Source: Stutzerimonas stutzeri (GTDB taxonomy: Bacteria > Pseudomonadota > Gammaproteobacteria > Pseudomonadales > Pseudomonadaceae). Taken from it: 64,000 nucleotides of DNA. The translations under genes and the position numbers were made by a program. The stretch is taken from NCBI RefSeq assembly GCF_009789555.1, contig NZ_CP046902.1:112001-176000 (forward strand), read 5' to 3'. Below are positions 1-7,803 of this stretch, piece after piece (the stretch's first letter is position 1; the number at the start of each line of letters is the position of its first letter). The notes beneath the pieces were generated by a model. The model had not been told where the DNA came from. It saw only the letters and a program-made list of their open reading frames with translations, and made no database searches.

Positions 1-747
1 GAAATCGGCGGCACCGAAAAGATGTCCAAGTCGAAAAACAACGGCGTCGACCCGCAGGCGATGATCGACAGCTACGGCGCCGACACCTGCCGTCTGTTCA
101 TGATGTTCGCCTCACCGCCGGACATGAGCCTGGAGTGGTCCGATTCCGGCGTCGAGGGCGCGAGCCGCTTCCTGCGCCGCGTCTGGCGCCTGGCCCACGC
201 GCATGTCAGTGCCGGCACGGTCGGCACGCTCGATGTCGCCAGCCTCGATGACGAGCAGAAGGCGGTACGCCGCGCGATCCACCTGGCCATCAAGCAGGCC
301 AGCCAGGACGTCGGCCAGCACCATAAATTCAACACCGCCATCGCTCAGGTCATGACGCTGATGAACGTGCTGGAGAAAGCCGCTACCACGGAGGAACAGG
401 ACCGCGCCTTGCTGCAGGAAGGCCTGGAAACCGTCGCCCTGCTGCTGGCACCGATCACGCCGCACATCTGTCACGCGCTGTGGAACAACCTGGGCCGCGA
501 AGGCGCGATCATCGATGCGCGCTGGCCCGAGGTGGACGAAGCTGCGCTGGTGCAGGACAACCTCACGCTGGTCGTGCAGGTCAACGGCAAACTGCGCGGG
601 CAGATCGAAGTGCCGGCCAGCGCCTCCCGCGAAGCAGTCGAAGCCAGTGCTCGGGCCAACGAGAACGTGGTGCGCTTCACCGAAGGCCTGACGATTCGCA
701 AAGTCATCGTGGTGCCGGGCAAGCTCGTCAACATCGTCGCTAACTGA
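1..747 (+). CDS. leuS: Leucine--tRNA ligase, C-terminal part (5' end outside window)
   Basis: This is the last 248 codons of leucyl-tRNA synthetase, which charges tRNA-Leu in the cytoplasm. The frame is open from base 1, so the gene starts upstream. The class I KMSKS signature is encoded at bases 19-33 and is followed by NNGVDP, as in bacterial LeuRS. After it come the helical anticodon-binding domain and the small C-terminal domain (LVVQVNGKLRGQIEVP). The stop is TGA at 745-747. lptE follows 44 bp downstream on the same strand, a usual pseudomonad order. The assignment is secure; only the length cannot be judged. Confidence 0.97.
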   Translation, partial: EIGGTEKMSKSKNNGVDPQAMIDSYGADTCRLFMMFASPPDMSLEWSDSGVEGASRFLRRVWRLAHAHVSAGTVGTLDVASLDDEQKAVRRAIHLAIKQASQDVGQHHKFNTAIAQVMTLMNVLEKAATTEEQDRALLQEGLETVALLLAPITPHICHALWNNLGREGAIIDARWPEVDEAALVQDNLTLVVQVNGKLRGQIEVPASASREAVEASARANENVVRFTEGLTIRKVIVVPGKLVNIVAN

Positions 748-752
748 TTCGT

Positions 753-771
753 CTTGGCGCGGCGCGCCAAG
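753..771 (+). terminator. Stem-loop between leuS and lptE
   Basis: A perfect 8-bp inverted repeat (CTTGGCGC / GCGCCAAG) with a 3-nt loop lies just after the leuS stop. No T-run follows, so it is at best a weak or Rho-assisted terminator or an mRNA-processing hairpin within a leuS-lptE transcript. The structure is seen directly; its function is inferred. Confidence 0.4.
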
Positions 772-791
772 GCTGGCAAGGGGATAACAAG

Positions 792-1397
792 ATGATCAAA
801 CGCACTCTCATGGTGGCCGGCCTGGCTTTGCTGCTGAGCGCCTGCGGTTTTCAGCTGCGCGGTACGGGCGACACCAGCTTCGCGCTGCAGGAAATCGACC
901 TTCAGGCCCGCAACAGTTATGGCGAGACCGCCAAGCAGCTCGAGGAGTTGCTCAAGGACAACGGCGTGCGGGTCTATCCGGGGGCGCGCTACACGCTCGA
1001 TCTGGTCCGCGAGCAGAGCCGTCAGCGCACCGCCAGCTATACCACCTCGGCACGCAGCGCCGAGTACGAACTGTCCAGCGTGCTCGACTATGAGTTCCGC
1101 GGCCCGCAGAACACCGTTCTGCTGCAGGACAGCGTCGAGGTACGCAAAGTCTACGTGCACGACAGCAGCAACCTCATCGGTTCCGACCAGGAAGCCGGTC
1201 AGCTTCGCGATGAAATGCGTCGCGAACTTCTGCAGCAACTGAGCATGCGTATCCGCGGTATCACGCCGGCTCAGCTCGACGAGTTGCAGCAGACCGCCGA
1301 AGCGAGGAAGCGCGCGGAAACCGAGGCCATCGAGGCGCAGATGCGCGAACAGAGCCAGCGGCCGCTGCAGTCTCCGATCGAACTGCCCATCCAGTGA
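792..1397 (+). CDS. lptE: LPS-assembly lipoprotein LptE
   Basis: LptE (formerly RlpB) is the outer-membrane lipoprotein that plugs the LptD barrel and helps place LPS on the cell surface. The 201-residue product starts with a short lipoprotein signal ending in the lipobox LSAC, so Cys18 would be lipidated. CGFQLRG follows, which is characteristic of LptE N-termini. The C-terminus is a charged, Glu/Gln-rich tail, as usual in pseudomonads. The gene sits between leuS and holA, the order expected in Pseudomonas and E. coli. It is probably essential and part of a short operon with holA. Confidence 0.93.
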   Translation: MIKRTLMVAGLALLLSACGFQLRGTGDTSFALQEIDLQARNSYGETAKQLEELLKDNGVRVYPGARYTLDLVREQSRQRTASYTTSARSAEYELSSVLDYEFRGPQNTVLLQDSVEVRKVYVHDSSNLIGSDQEAGQLRDEMRRELLQQLSMRIRGITPAQLDELQQTAEARKRAETEAIEAQMREQSQRPLQSPIELPIQ

Positions 1398-1404
1398 TGA
1401 AGCG

Positions 1405-1428
1405 GGTAGCCACCACCCGGTGGCTACC
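1405..1428 (+). other. Perfect 10-bp stem-loop between lptE and holA
   Basis: GGTAGCCACC at 1405-1414 and GGTGGCTACC at 1419-1428 form a perfect 10-bp stem with a 4-nt loop. No T-run follows. The stem covers a GTG at 1420 that could be read as a holA start. This favours the ATG at 1441 as the true start and could let the hairpin affect holA expression or mark an RNA-processing point. Confidence 0.5.
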
Positions 1429-1440
1429 GTGCCCGAATTC

Positions 1441-2469
1441 ATGAAGCTTTCCCCCGCCCAACTCGCCAAGCACCTGCAAGGCCCGCTCGCACCGGTCTAT
1501 GTCGTCAGTGGCGACGAGCACCTGCTTTGCCAGGAAGCCAGTGATGCCATCCGCGGCGCCTGCCGCCAGCAGGGTTTCGATGAGCGCCAAGTGTTCAACG
1601 TCGAGACCGGCTTCGATTGGGGGCAGCTCATCGAAGCCGGGGCGAGCCTTTCGCTGTTTGCCGAAAAACGCCTGTTGGAACTGCGCATTCCCAACGGCAA
1701 GCCTGGCGACAAAGGTGCCGCCGCGCTGATCGAATACCTCGCCCGCCCCGCCGAGGACACCGTGCTGCTGATCAGCCTGCCCAAGCTCGACGGCAACACG
1801 CAAAAGACCAAATGGGCCAAGGCGCTGATTGACGGCAAGCACGTACAGTTCCTGCAAATATGGCCGGTGGATGCGCAGCAGTTGCCACAGTGGATTCGTC
1901 AACGCCTGGCGCAAGCTGGCCTTGCCGCCGACCAGCACGCCCTGGAGCTGATTGCCGCACGCGTCGAGGGCAACCTGCTCGCAGCCGCGCAGGAAATCGA
2001 AAAGCTCAAGTTGCTGGCCGATGGCGGCCAGGTGACCGTCGAGACCGTGCACGCCGCCGTGGCCGACAGCGCCCGTTATGATGTATTCGGCCTGATCGAT
2101 GCCGCGCTGCTGGGCCAGCCGGAGCACATCCTGCAGATGCTGACCGGTTTACGCGGTGAGGGCGTCGAGGCGCCCGTCATCCTCTGGGCTGTGGCGCGCG
2201 AGGTTCGCCAACTGGCCAATATCGCCCAGCAGTACGCCCAGGGCGTGCCGCTCGACCGGGCCTTCAGCCAGGCCCGCCCTCCCGTATGGGACAAACGCAA
2301 ACCCTTGGTCAGCAAGGCGCTGCAACGCCACGACGCGACAGGCTGGCAGCGACTGCTGATGGACGCCCAACGCATCGACGAACAGATCAAAGGACAGGCC
2401 GAGGGCGATCCCTGGATCGGGTTGACGGATCTCTGCCTCCAACTGAGCGGACGGCGGGTCGGGCTGTAG
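1441..2469 (+). CDS. holA: DNA polymerase III subunit delta
   Basis: HolA is the delta subunit of the clamp loader; it opens the beta sliding clamp during replication. The product has 342 residues if translation starts at the ATG at 1441 (MKLSPAQLAKHL), the N-terminus usual in pseudomonads. A GTG in the same frame at 1420 would add seven residues but lies inside a stem-loop. The AAA+-like N-terminal region begins LAPVYVVSGDEHLLCQEA. The C-terminal helical collar domain follows and ends LTDLCLQLSGRR, typical of the family. There is no strong Shine-Dalgarno before either start. It follows lptE, which fits the standard arrangement. Confidence 0.94.
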   Translation: MKLSPAQLAKHLQGPLAPVYVVSGDEHLLCQEASDAIRGACRQQGFDERQVFNVETGFDWGQLIEAGASLSLFAEKRLLELRIPNGKPGDKGAAALIEYLARPAEDTVLLISLPKLDGNTQKTKWAKALIDGKHVQFLQIWPVDAQQLPQWIRQRLAQAGLAADQHALELIAARVEGNLLAAAQEIEKLKLLADGGQVTVETVHAAVADSARYDVFGLIDAALLGQPEHILQMLTGLRGEGVEAPVILWAVAREVRQLANIAQQYAQGVPLDRAFSQARPPVWDKRKPLVSKALQRHDATGWQRLLMDAQRIDEQIKGQAEGDPWIGLTDLCLQLSGRRVGL

Positions 2470-2546
2470 CTAAGCACGCCCTTTCGCACGCCGACCTGCC
2501 CGCCAGCCAGCCAAAGCGTGCCGCTCGCGGCCATTCGCTCATGGAC

Positions 2547-2574
2547 TGGACATTTTTTGCACAGCCATTAAGAT
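2547..2574 (+). promoter_or_regulatory. Probable sigma-70 promoter of arfA
   Basis: TGGACA at 2547-2552 is followed after 16 nt by TAAGAT at 2569-2574. Each hexamer agrees well with the sigma-70 consensus. Transcription would begin near 2581, about 30 nt before the arfA start. This would give arfA its own promoter, independent of holA. The assignment rests on motif similarity only. Confidence 0.5.
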
Positions 2575-2611
2575 GCCCTCGCCTGATCACCGGCAACCTG
2601 GAGGGTAGATG

Positions 2612-2770
2612 ATGAGTAAGCAACGCAAACGGCCCAACAAGGCCAAGACCCTGGTCGCGCAACCCCTGTTCCGCAGCCGCCAGGAACAACCGAAAAAAGG
2701 TAAAGGCAGCTACCGACGCGAAGCCTCCCAGTCCACAAACTGGGAGGCTTCGGTCCTTCTGGCAGCTTGA
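2612..2770 (+). CDS. arfA: Alternative ribosome-rescue factor ArfA
   Basis: ArfA rescues ribosomes stalled on mRNAs lacking a stop codon by recruiting release factor 2; it backs up tmRNA. The 52-residue product is very basic at its N-terminus (MSKQRKRPNKAK). It carries the family core LFRSRQEQPKKGKGSYRR followed by NWEAS. Two ATGs occur in tandem (2609 and 2612); GGAGGG at 2600-2605 is better spaced for the second. A strong hairpin at 2719-2752 lies inside the reading frame. In characterised ArfA genes such a hairpin causes mRNA cleavage or termination, so that the protein is normally made from a non-stop message and tagged for degradation unless tmRNA fails. Confidence 0.9.
   Translation: MSKQRKRPNKAKTLVAQPLFRSRQEQPKKGKGSYRREASQSTNWEASVLLAA
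2719..2752 (+). promoter_or_regulatory. Intragenic hairpin in arfA (RNase III / termination site)
   Basis: CGAAGCCTCCCAGT at 2719-2732 pairs perfectly with ACTGGGAGGCTTCG at 2739-2752: a 14-bp stem with a 6-nt loop. The stem covers codons from about residue 36 to 47, just after the GKGSY core. In E. coli and Haemophilus arfA, an equivalent hairpin truncates the mRNA through RNase III cleavage or termination and makes the message a tmRNA substrate. No clear T-run follows, which favours cleavage. Confidence 0.8.
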
Positions 2771-2830
2771 AAAGCCAAGCAAATCAAAGCGTGTTAATGT
2801 CACATGCCGATGACTTGCCGAGAGTGGCGC

Positions 2831-4120
2831 ATGCTTTACACCTTCGTTCCCATACTTCTGCTGCGTAGCCTGATTGCCGGGTCCGCCTTGAGCATCATGG
2901 TCGCTTGCGCCGCCGAGCCCGTGACGCCGGATACGCCTGTCCAGCACGCGCCAGCCAGCCCCGAGCGCAGTGCGAACGAGCCGCCCGAAGCCGCAGCGTC
3001 CCAACAAAGTTTCAGCGAATGGCGCGATGCGTTTCGTCGCGAGGCCCTTGAGGCCGGAATACCCGCGCCGGTATTCGACCGCGCCTTCGCGGGGGTCACG
3101 CCTGACCCCAGCATTATCACGGCCGACCGCAGTCAGCCGGAGTTCACCCGGCCGGTCTGGCAATACCTGGAAGGCGCGCTTTCGCAACAGCGGGTCGACG
3201 GCGGCCGCCAATTACTGAGCCGGCACAAGGCCACGCTGGACGATATCGAGCAGCGCTACGGGGTCGATCGCAATACCCTGGTCGCGATCTGGGGACTGGA
3301 AAGCAGCTTCGGTCAGATCATGGGCGACAAAGGCGTGATCCGCTCGCTCGCCACGCTGGCCTACGAAGGACGCCGCCCCGGTTTCGCTAAAAGCCAGTTG
3401 TTGGCAGCCCTGGAGATTCTTCACCGAGGCGATGTCAGCGCCGACCAACTGCGCGGCTCATGGGCCGGGGCCATGGGCCAGACACAGTTCATTCCGACCA
3501 CCTACAACACCCACGCGGTGGACTTCGACGGCGATGGCCGCCGGGATATCTGGCACAGTTCGGCCGATGCACTGGCATCGGCCGCGCATTATCTGCAGGC
3601 ATCGGGCTGGAAGCCCGGCCAGCCATGGGGCCTTGAGGTCACCCTGCCGAAAGGATTCGACTACGCGCTGGCCGATAGCAGCATCCGCAAACCGATGGCC
3701 GAGTGGCGCCGGCTCGGGCTGAGCGGGCTGCCGGCGGGCATGGATGAAGCAAGCGCCAGCCTGTTGCTTCCGGCAGGTTATCGTGGCCCTGCGTTTCTGG
3801 TGCTGGACAACTTCCGGGCCATACTGCGTTACAACAACTCATCGTCCTATGCGCTGGCGATCGGCCTGCTGTCCGAGCGCTTCGAAGGTGCTGGCAAGGT
3901 CCATGCGAGCTGGCCTCAGAGCGAACAGCCACTGAGCCGCTCCGAGCGACTCGAGTTGCAGGAGCGCCTGACGGGCCAGGGCTTCGATCCGGGCGCCGCA
4001 GACGGCATCATCGGTGCCAATACGCGCAGCGCCATTCGCAGCTTTCAGCAGCAACTGGGCTGGCCCGCCGATGGCCATCCCACGCAGGAGTTGCTCGGCC
4101 GGCTACGCGCGGAGCCGTAG
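2831..4120 (+). CDS. MltB-type lytic murein transglycosylase lipoprotein with peptidoglycan-binding domain
   Basis: This enzyme cleaves the glycan strands of peptidoglycan, leaving 1,6-anhydro ends. From the ATG at 2831 the product has 429 residues. An N-terminal signal ends at a lipobox-like MVAC, so Cys26 is probably lipidated. The catalytic Glu lies in WGLESSFG (about residue 157). The fold continues through GAMGQTQFIPTTY and VDFDGDGRRDIW. The last 60 residues are a PG_binding_1 domain (LQERLTGQGFDPGAADGIIG). A second in-frame ATG at 2804 would add nine residues. A second family member, mltB, lies at 8796-9827 without the binding domain. Confidence 0.9.
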   Translation: MLYTFVPILLLRSLIAGSALSIMVACAAEPVTPDTPVQHAPASPERSANEPPEAAASQQSFSEWRDAFRREALEAGIPAPVFDRAFAGVTPDPSIITADRSQPEFTRPVWQYLEGALSQQRVDGGRQLLSRHKATLDDIEQRYGVDRNTLVAIWGLESSFGQIMGDKGVIRSLATLAYEGRRPGFAKSQLLAALEILHRGDVSADQLRGSWAGAMGQTQFIPTTYNTHAVDFDGDGRRDIWHSSADALASAAHYLQASGWKPGQPWGLEVTLPKGFDYALADSSIRKPMAEWRRLGLSGLPAGMDEASASLLLPAGYRGPAFLVLDNFRAILRYNNSSSYALAIGLLSERFEGAGKVHASWPQSEQPLSRSERLELQERLTGQGFDPGAADGIIGANTRSAIRSFQQQLGWPADGHPTQELLGRLRAEP

Positions 4121-4123
4121 CGC

Positions 4124-4148
4124 GCATGGCCGAACCATTCGGCCATGC
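4124..4148 (+). terminator. Stem-loop after the lytic transglycosylase gene
   Basis: GCATGGCCGAA at 4124-4134 pairs perfectly with TTCGGCCATGC at 4138-4148 (11 bp, 3-nt loop), four bases after the stop codon. The downstream bases (TCTACC) are only mildly T-rich. It probably marks the transcript end. The remaining 260 bases to lipA contain no gene I can support. Confidence 0.55.
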
Positions 4149-4411
4149 TCTACCCTGAGCCCATCATCTCCGCAGGCGGTCACGCAGCGTCGCAGCCCAG
4201 CCTGGTCGGCTCCAGATAACCACGTGTAGCGCCGGTCGATCGTTCCGCCGCGCCACACCTCGGGCAAACCACCAGCGCGACGCCTGCCGCGGCGGGCTCG
4301 GCAACCGATTGCACGCCCCGCTCGGGGACTGAATGGTCAGCGCCTGTGATAAACTGCGCGGCGGCCACGAGCCGCCTCGTCCCGGAGCCTCTAGCGGAGC
4401 CCAGAAAGCCG

Positions 4412-5464
4412 ATGTCCGATACCTCCCAGCCCGAAACCATTGCCAGCGGCGAAAAATTCCGCACCACTCAGGGCATCACCGCGATCAAGGACGGGCAGAA
4501 GCGCCGCGCCTCAAGCGAACCCCAGGTGTTCGAACCCAAGCCCAAGTGGCTGCGGGTCAAGGCGCCCAGCGGAAGCCGCTTCGAAGCGGTCAAGCGCAAT
4601 GTCGGCGAACACCGGCTGAGCACCGTATGCCAGGAATCCCACTGCCCGAACATGGGCGAATGCTGGTCCAACGGTACCGCCACCATCATGCTGATGGGCT
4701 CGGTCTGCACCCGCGCATGCCGCTTTTGCGCGGTGGATACGGGCAATCCCAACGGCTGGCTGGATCAGGAGGAGCCACAGAACACCGCCAAGTCGGTGGA
4801 GCTGATGGCGCTGCGTTATATCGTGCTGACCTCGGTGGACCGCGACGATCTGGACGACGGCGGTGCCGCACACTACGCCGCCTGTGTGCGCGCCATCAAG
4901 GAGCGCACCCCCCAGGTGGTGGTGGAAGCGCTCACCCCGGACTTCGACGGCGACCTGCAAGCCATCGAGCGTGTAGCGGACTCTGGCCTGGAAGTCTTCG
5001 CGCAGAACGTCGAGACGGTCAAGCGCCTGACCCGCGAAGTGCGCGATCCCCGCGCCGGCTACGAGAAGACCCTGCGCGTGCTGGAGCACGCCAAACGCCA
5101 TCGTCCTGAGATGCTGACCAAGACCAGCCTGATGCTGGGCCTGGGCGAAACCGACGAGGAAGTGCTACAGACCATGGATGACCTGCGCGCCATCGGCGTG
5201 GACATCCTCACCCTCGGCCAGTACTTGCAGCCGACCCGCAACCACCTGCCGGTCAAACGCTGGGTCAGCCCGGAAGAATTCAACCGTTTCCGCGATATCG
5301 GTCTAGAAAAGGGCTTTATGGAAGTTGCCGCCGGCCCGCTGGTGCGCTCCAGCTACCGAGCCGATCGGGTGTTCGAGAAGAACAACCTGGGGCTGGCCGC
5401 GCCGGTGCCGGTGCCGGGCCAGCCATTCGAGAGCAGCCTGATTCCGACCCTCAATCTGAGCTGA
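4412..5464 (+). CDS. lipA: Lipoyl synthase
   Basis: LipA is a radical-SAM enzyme that inserts two sulfur atoms into protein-bound octanoate, giving lipoate on 2-oxoacid dehydrogenases and GcvH. The 350-residue product carries both iron-sulfur signatures: the auxiliary cluster cysteines in CQESHCPNMGEC, and the radical-SAM motif CTRACRFC. Downstream are the family stretches TSVDRDDL and LGQYLQPT. The ATG at 4412 gives MSDTSQPE, the expected short N-terminal extension; the frame is open further upstream. lipB, its pathway partner, is convergent downstream. A terminator follows the gene. Confidence 0.97.
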   Translation: MSDTSQPETIASGEKFRTTQGITAIKDGQKRRASSEPQVFEPKPKWLRVKAPSGSRFEAVKRNVGEHRLSTVCQESHCPNMGECWSNGTATIMLMGSVCTRACRFCAVDTGNPNGWLDQEEPQNTAKSVELMALRYIVLTSVDRDDLDDGGAAHYAACVRAIKERTPQVVVEALTPDFDGDLQAIERVADSGLEVFAQNVETVKRLTREVRDPRAGYEKTLRVLEHAKRHRPEMLTKTSLMLGLGETDEEVLQTMDDLRAIGVDILTLGQYLQPTRNHLPVKRWVSPEEFNRFRDIGLEKGFMEVAAGPLVRSSYRADRVFEKNNLGLAAPVPVPGQPFESSLIPTLNLS

Positions 5465-5494
5465 TCGGGCCGAACAGCGCCTGCTCCTAGGCTT

Positions 5495-5514
5495 CGCCTG
5501 CGGGCAGGCGTTTT
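5495..5514 (+). terminator. Rho-independent terminator of lipA
   Basis: CGCCTG and CAGGCG (5495-5500 and 5505-5510) form a 6-bp GC-rich stem with a 4-nt loop, followed at once by TTTT (5511-5514). It lies 31 bp after the lipA stop on the same strand and before the end of the convergent lipB. Confidence 0.65.
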
Positions 5515-5559
5515 CGTATCCGCCACGCCCCGCTCACACGGGATGAGCCAGCGTATGGC

Positions 5560-6216
5560 TTAGCCGTCGATTGCGCCTGTCAGCGTCTGTTGCTGCGCGT
5601 AGCCGAGGTGTTTGGCCAGCTGGTCACGCAGGCGGGCACTGACCTCGGAAAACGCTATCGGCCCAGCGATCAGGTCGGCCAACTGAGTCATTTGCAGCCC
5701 TGCGTAGCCGCAAGGGTTGATCCGCCTGAACGGCTCCAGATCCATATCCACATTGAGCGCCAGGCCATGGAACGACCGCCCGTTGCGGATTCGTAGGCCG
5801 AGCGACGCGATCTTCGCGCCGTTAACATAGACGCCAGGCGCGTCGGCTTTGGCCAAGGCCTGCACATCGTAGCTGGCAAGCAGATCGATCAGGCTTTGTT
5901 CGATACGGCTGACCAGTTCGCGCACGCCGATGCCCAACCGCCTGACATCCAGCATCAGATAACACACCAGTTGCCCTGGACCGTGGTAGGTCACCTGCCC
6001 GCCCCGATCAGCCTGGACCACCGGGATGTCGCCAGGCAACAGCAAATGCTCGGCCTTGCCGGCCTGCCCCTGGGTAAACACGGGCGGATGCTGCAGCAGC
6101 CAGATTTCATCGTCGGTGGTCGGCAAACGCTCATTGGTAAAGCGCTGCATGGCCTGCCAGGCCGTTTGATACTCCACCAGCCCAAGCTCGCGAATGCCGA
6201 GCATAACCACGCTCAT
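5560..6216 (-). CDS. lipB: Octanoyl-ACP:protein transferase LipB
   Basis: LipB moves octanoate from acyl carrier protein to lipoyl domains, the step before LipA. The product has 218 residues from ATG 6216 (MSVVMLGIRELG). The catalytic Cys is residue 169 in INPCGYAG, the same number as in the E. coli enzyme. The partner Lys is in NGAKIASLG, and the substrate-pocket motif is RGGQVTYHGPGQL. The frame is open 27 codons further upstream, overlapping ybeD, but that sequence does not resemble a LipB N-terminus. ybeD is 13 bp upstream, the classic ybeD-lipB pair. Confidence 0.96.
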   Translation of the reverse strand: MSVVMLGIRELGLVEYQTAWQAMQRFTNERLPTTDDEIWLLQHPPVFTQGQAGKAEHLLLPGDIPVVQADRGGQVTYHGPGQLVCYLMLDVRRLGIGVRELVSRIEQSLIDLLASYDVQALAKADAPGVYVNGAKIASLGLRIRNGRSFHGLALNVDMDLEPFRRINPCGYAGLQMTQLADLIAGPIAFSEVSARLRDQLAKHLGYAQQQTLTGAIDG

Positions 6217-6229
6217 TTTCGAGTTCTCA

Positions 6230-6514
6230 TCAGAGAACCATATGCACGCGTCCGGTCGCGCGCAGATCGACGTGGATCGCCTGCAGTTGCTCGACACTGG
6301 TCGCTGTGATCAGCACCTGCACGGAGAGGAAGCGCCCGTTACGGCTGTCGCGCGTCACCAGCGTGGTCTCGTCGAAATTCGGCGCGTGTCGCCGAATCAC
6401 TTCCACCACTGCCTGGCTGAAGCCCTCGCCCGCGTCACCGATCACCTTGATCGGATAGCGATCGCAAGGAAATTCTATTTTCGGCGGTGGTGTTTCGCTT
6501 TTGCTTTCGGTCAT
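6230..6514 (-). CDS. ybeD: YbeD/DUF493 family protein
   Basis: This small cytoplasmic protein of 94 residues belongs to the UPF0250 (YbeD, DUF493) family, which has an ACT-like alpha/beta fold and no firmly established biochemical role. Family marks are IEFPCDRYPIKVIG near the N-terminus and TRDSRNGRFLSVQVLITA in the middle. It lies between dacA and lipB in the dacA-ybeD-lipB order shared with E. coli, so it is probably cotranscribed with lipB. A regulatory link to lipoylation is only inferred from position. Confidence 0.93.
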   Translation of the reverse strand: MTESKSETPPPKIEFPCDRYPIKVIGDAGEGFSQAVVEVIRRHAPNFDETTLVTRDSRNGRFLSVQVLITATSVEQLQAIHVDLRATGRVHMVL

Positions 6515-6574
6515 GGGACGGACTCGTGATCCGCAAGCGCGCCCGGCGGATAGCCAGAGCGCGCTCCACAGGTA

Positions 6575-7732
6575 TCAGTTGAAGAGATTGAAGAAGAACA
6601 GCTGAATGCTATCCCAGAAACGGCGGAACAGCCCACCTTCTTCCACGCCTTGCAGGGCGATCAGGTCGGTGCTGTGCAGCACCTGGCCGTCGAGCGTGAC
6701 CTCGACCTTACCCACCACGTCGCCCTGCTGGATCGGCGCGGTCAATTCGGGATTGAAGCTCAGACCAGCCTGCAGCTTGTCCATCTGCCCACGCGGAAGG
6801 GTCAGGGTCAGATCGTTCGCCAGCCCGGCGCTGACCTGGTCCTGCTGGCCTTTCCAGACCCGCGATTTGGCCAGCTCGACACCCTTCTGGTAGAAGGTCC
6901 GCGTCTCGAAGAAGCGGAAGCCGTAGGTCAGCAGTTTCTGGGTTTCAGCGGCGCGCGCCTGCTCACTGTCGGTGCCGAACACGACGCTGACCAGGCGCAT
7001 GCCGTCGCGCACCGCCGAAGCGACCAGGCAGTACCCGGCCTCTTCCGTATGACCGGTTTTCAGGCCGTCGACGGTCTTGTCACGCCATAGCAGCAGGTTG
7101 CGGTTGGGCTGTTTGATGTTGTTCCAGAAGAACTCCTTCTGGGCATAGATGCCGTAATGCGCCGGATCTTCGTAGATGATCGCGCGGGCCAGCTTGGCCA
7201 TGTCGGTCGCGGAGGAGTAATGCTCCGGATGCGGCAGGCCGGTCGCGTTCATGAAGTGGGTGTTGCTCAGGCCCAACCGTTGGGCGGTGCTGTTCATCAG
7301 ATCGGCGAAGGCTTCTTCGCTACCGGCGATATGCTCCGCCATCGCCACGCTGGCGTCATTGCCGGACTGGATGATGATGCCGTGCAGCAGGTCGTCGACC
7401 GATACCTGGGTGTTGACCTGGATGAACATCCGCGAGCCGCCGGTACGCCAGGCTTTTTCACTGACGGTGACCATGTCGCTTTCGGAAATCTGGCCCTTCT
7501 TGATCTCCAGCGTGGCGATGTAGGCCGTCATCAATTTGGTCAGGCTGGCCGGCGGCAGGCGCTCGTCGCCTGCGCTCTCGACCAGCACCTTGCCGCTGGC
7601 GGCATCCATCAGGACGTAGGATTTGGCCGCCAGCTGCGGCGGTGACGGAATGATCGGCTCGGCCCAGGCTACCGGCGCTACGACCAGCACGGTTAGGAGA
7701 AACAGGCGATGCACGAAAGTGGTGATAGTCAT
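6575..7732 (-). CDS. dacA: D-alanyl-D-alanine carboxypeptidase (PBP5/6 type)
   Basis: This low-molecular-mass penicillin-binding protein removes the terminal D-Ala from peptidoglycan pentapeptides in the periplasm. The 385-residue product has a signal peptide cleaved near AWA-EP (about residue 24). The catalytic SxxK is SLTK, with Ser63. SGND and KTGHTEEAGYC supply the SxN and KTG motifs. A C-terminal beta domain is followed by an amphipathic tail (FWDSIQLFFFNLFN) for membrane attachment. GAGAGAG precedes the start. It may also be named dacC in pseudomonads. It follows rlpA in the cell-wall cluster. Confidence 0.95.
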   Translation of the reverse strand: MTITTFVHRLFLLTVLVVAPVAWAEPIIPSPPQLAAKSYVLMDAASGKVLVESAGDERLPPASLTKLMTAYIATLEIKKGQISESDMVTVSEKAWRTGGSRMFIQVNTQVSVDDLLHGIIIQSGNDASVAMAEHIAGSEEAFADLMNSTAQRLGLSNTHFMNATGLPHPEHYSSATDMAKLARAIIYEDPAHYGIYAQKEFFWNNIKQPNRNLLLWRDKTVDGLKTGHTEEAGYCLVASAVRDGMRLVSVVFGTDSEQARAAETQKLLTYGFRFFETRTFYQKGVELAKSRVWKGQQDQVSAGLANDLTLTLPRGQMDKLQAGLSFNPELTAPIQQGDVVGKVEVTLDGQVLHSTDLIALQGVEEGGLFRRFWDSIQLFFFNLFN

Positions 7733-7803
7733 TGCTCTCTCAGAAAATTGATGTTGGCGGGTTGGATGTTGATCGGCTTTCTATTGCGCACCGGTATGAC
7801 GAG

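Noticed and set aside
4149..4411. Possible small gene between the transglycosylase and lipA
   Set aside because: Open frames on both strands have no ribosome site and no recognisable sequence; it is taken as intergenic.
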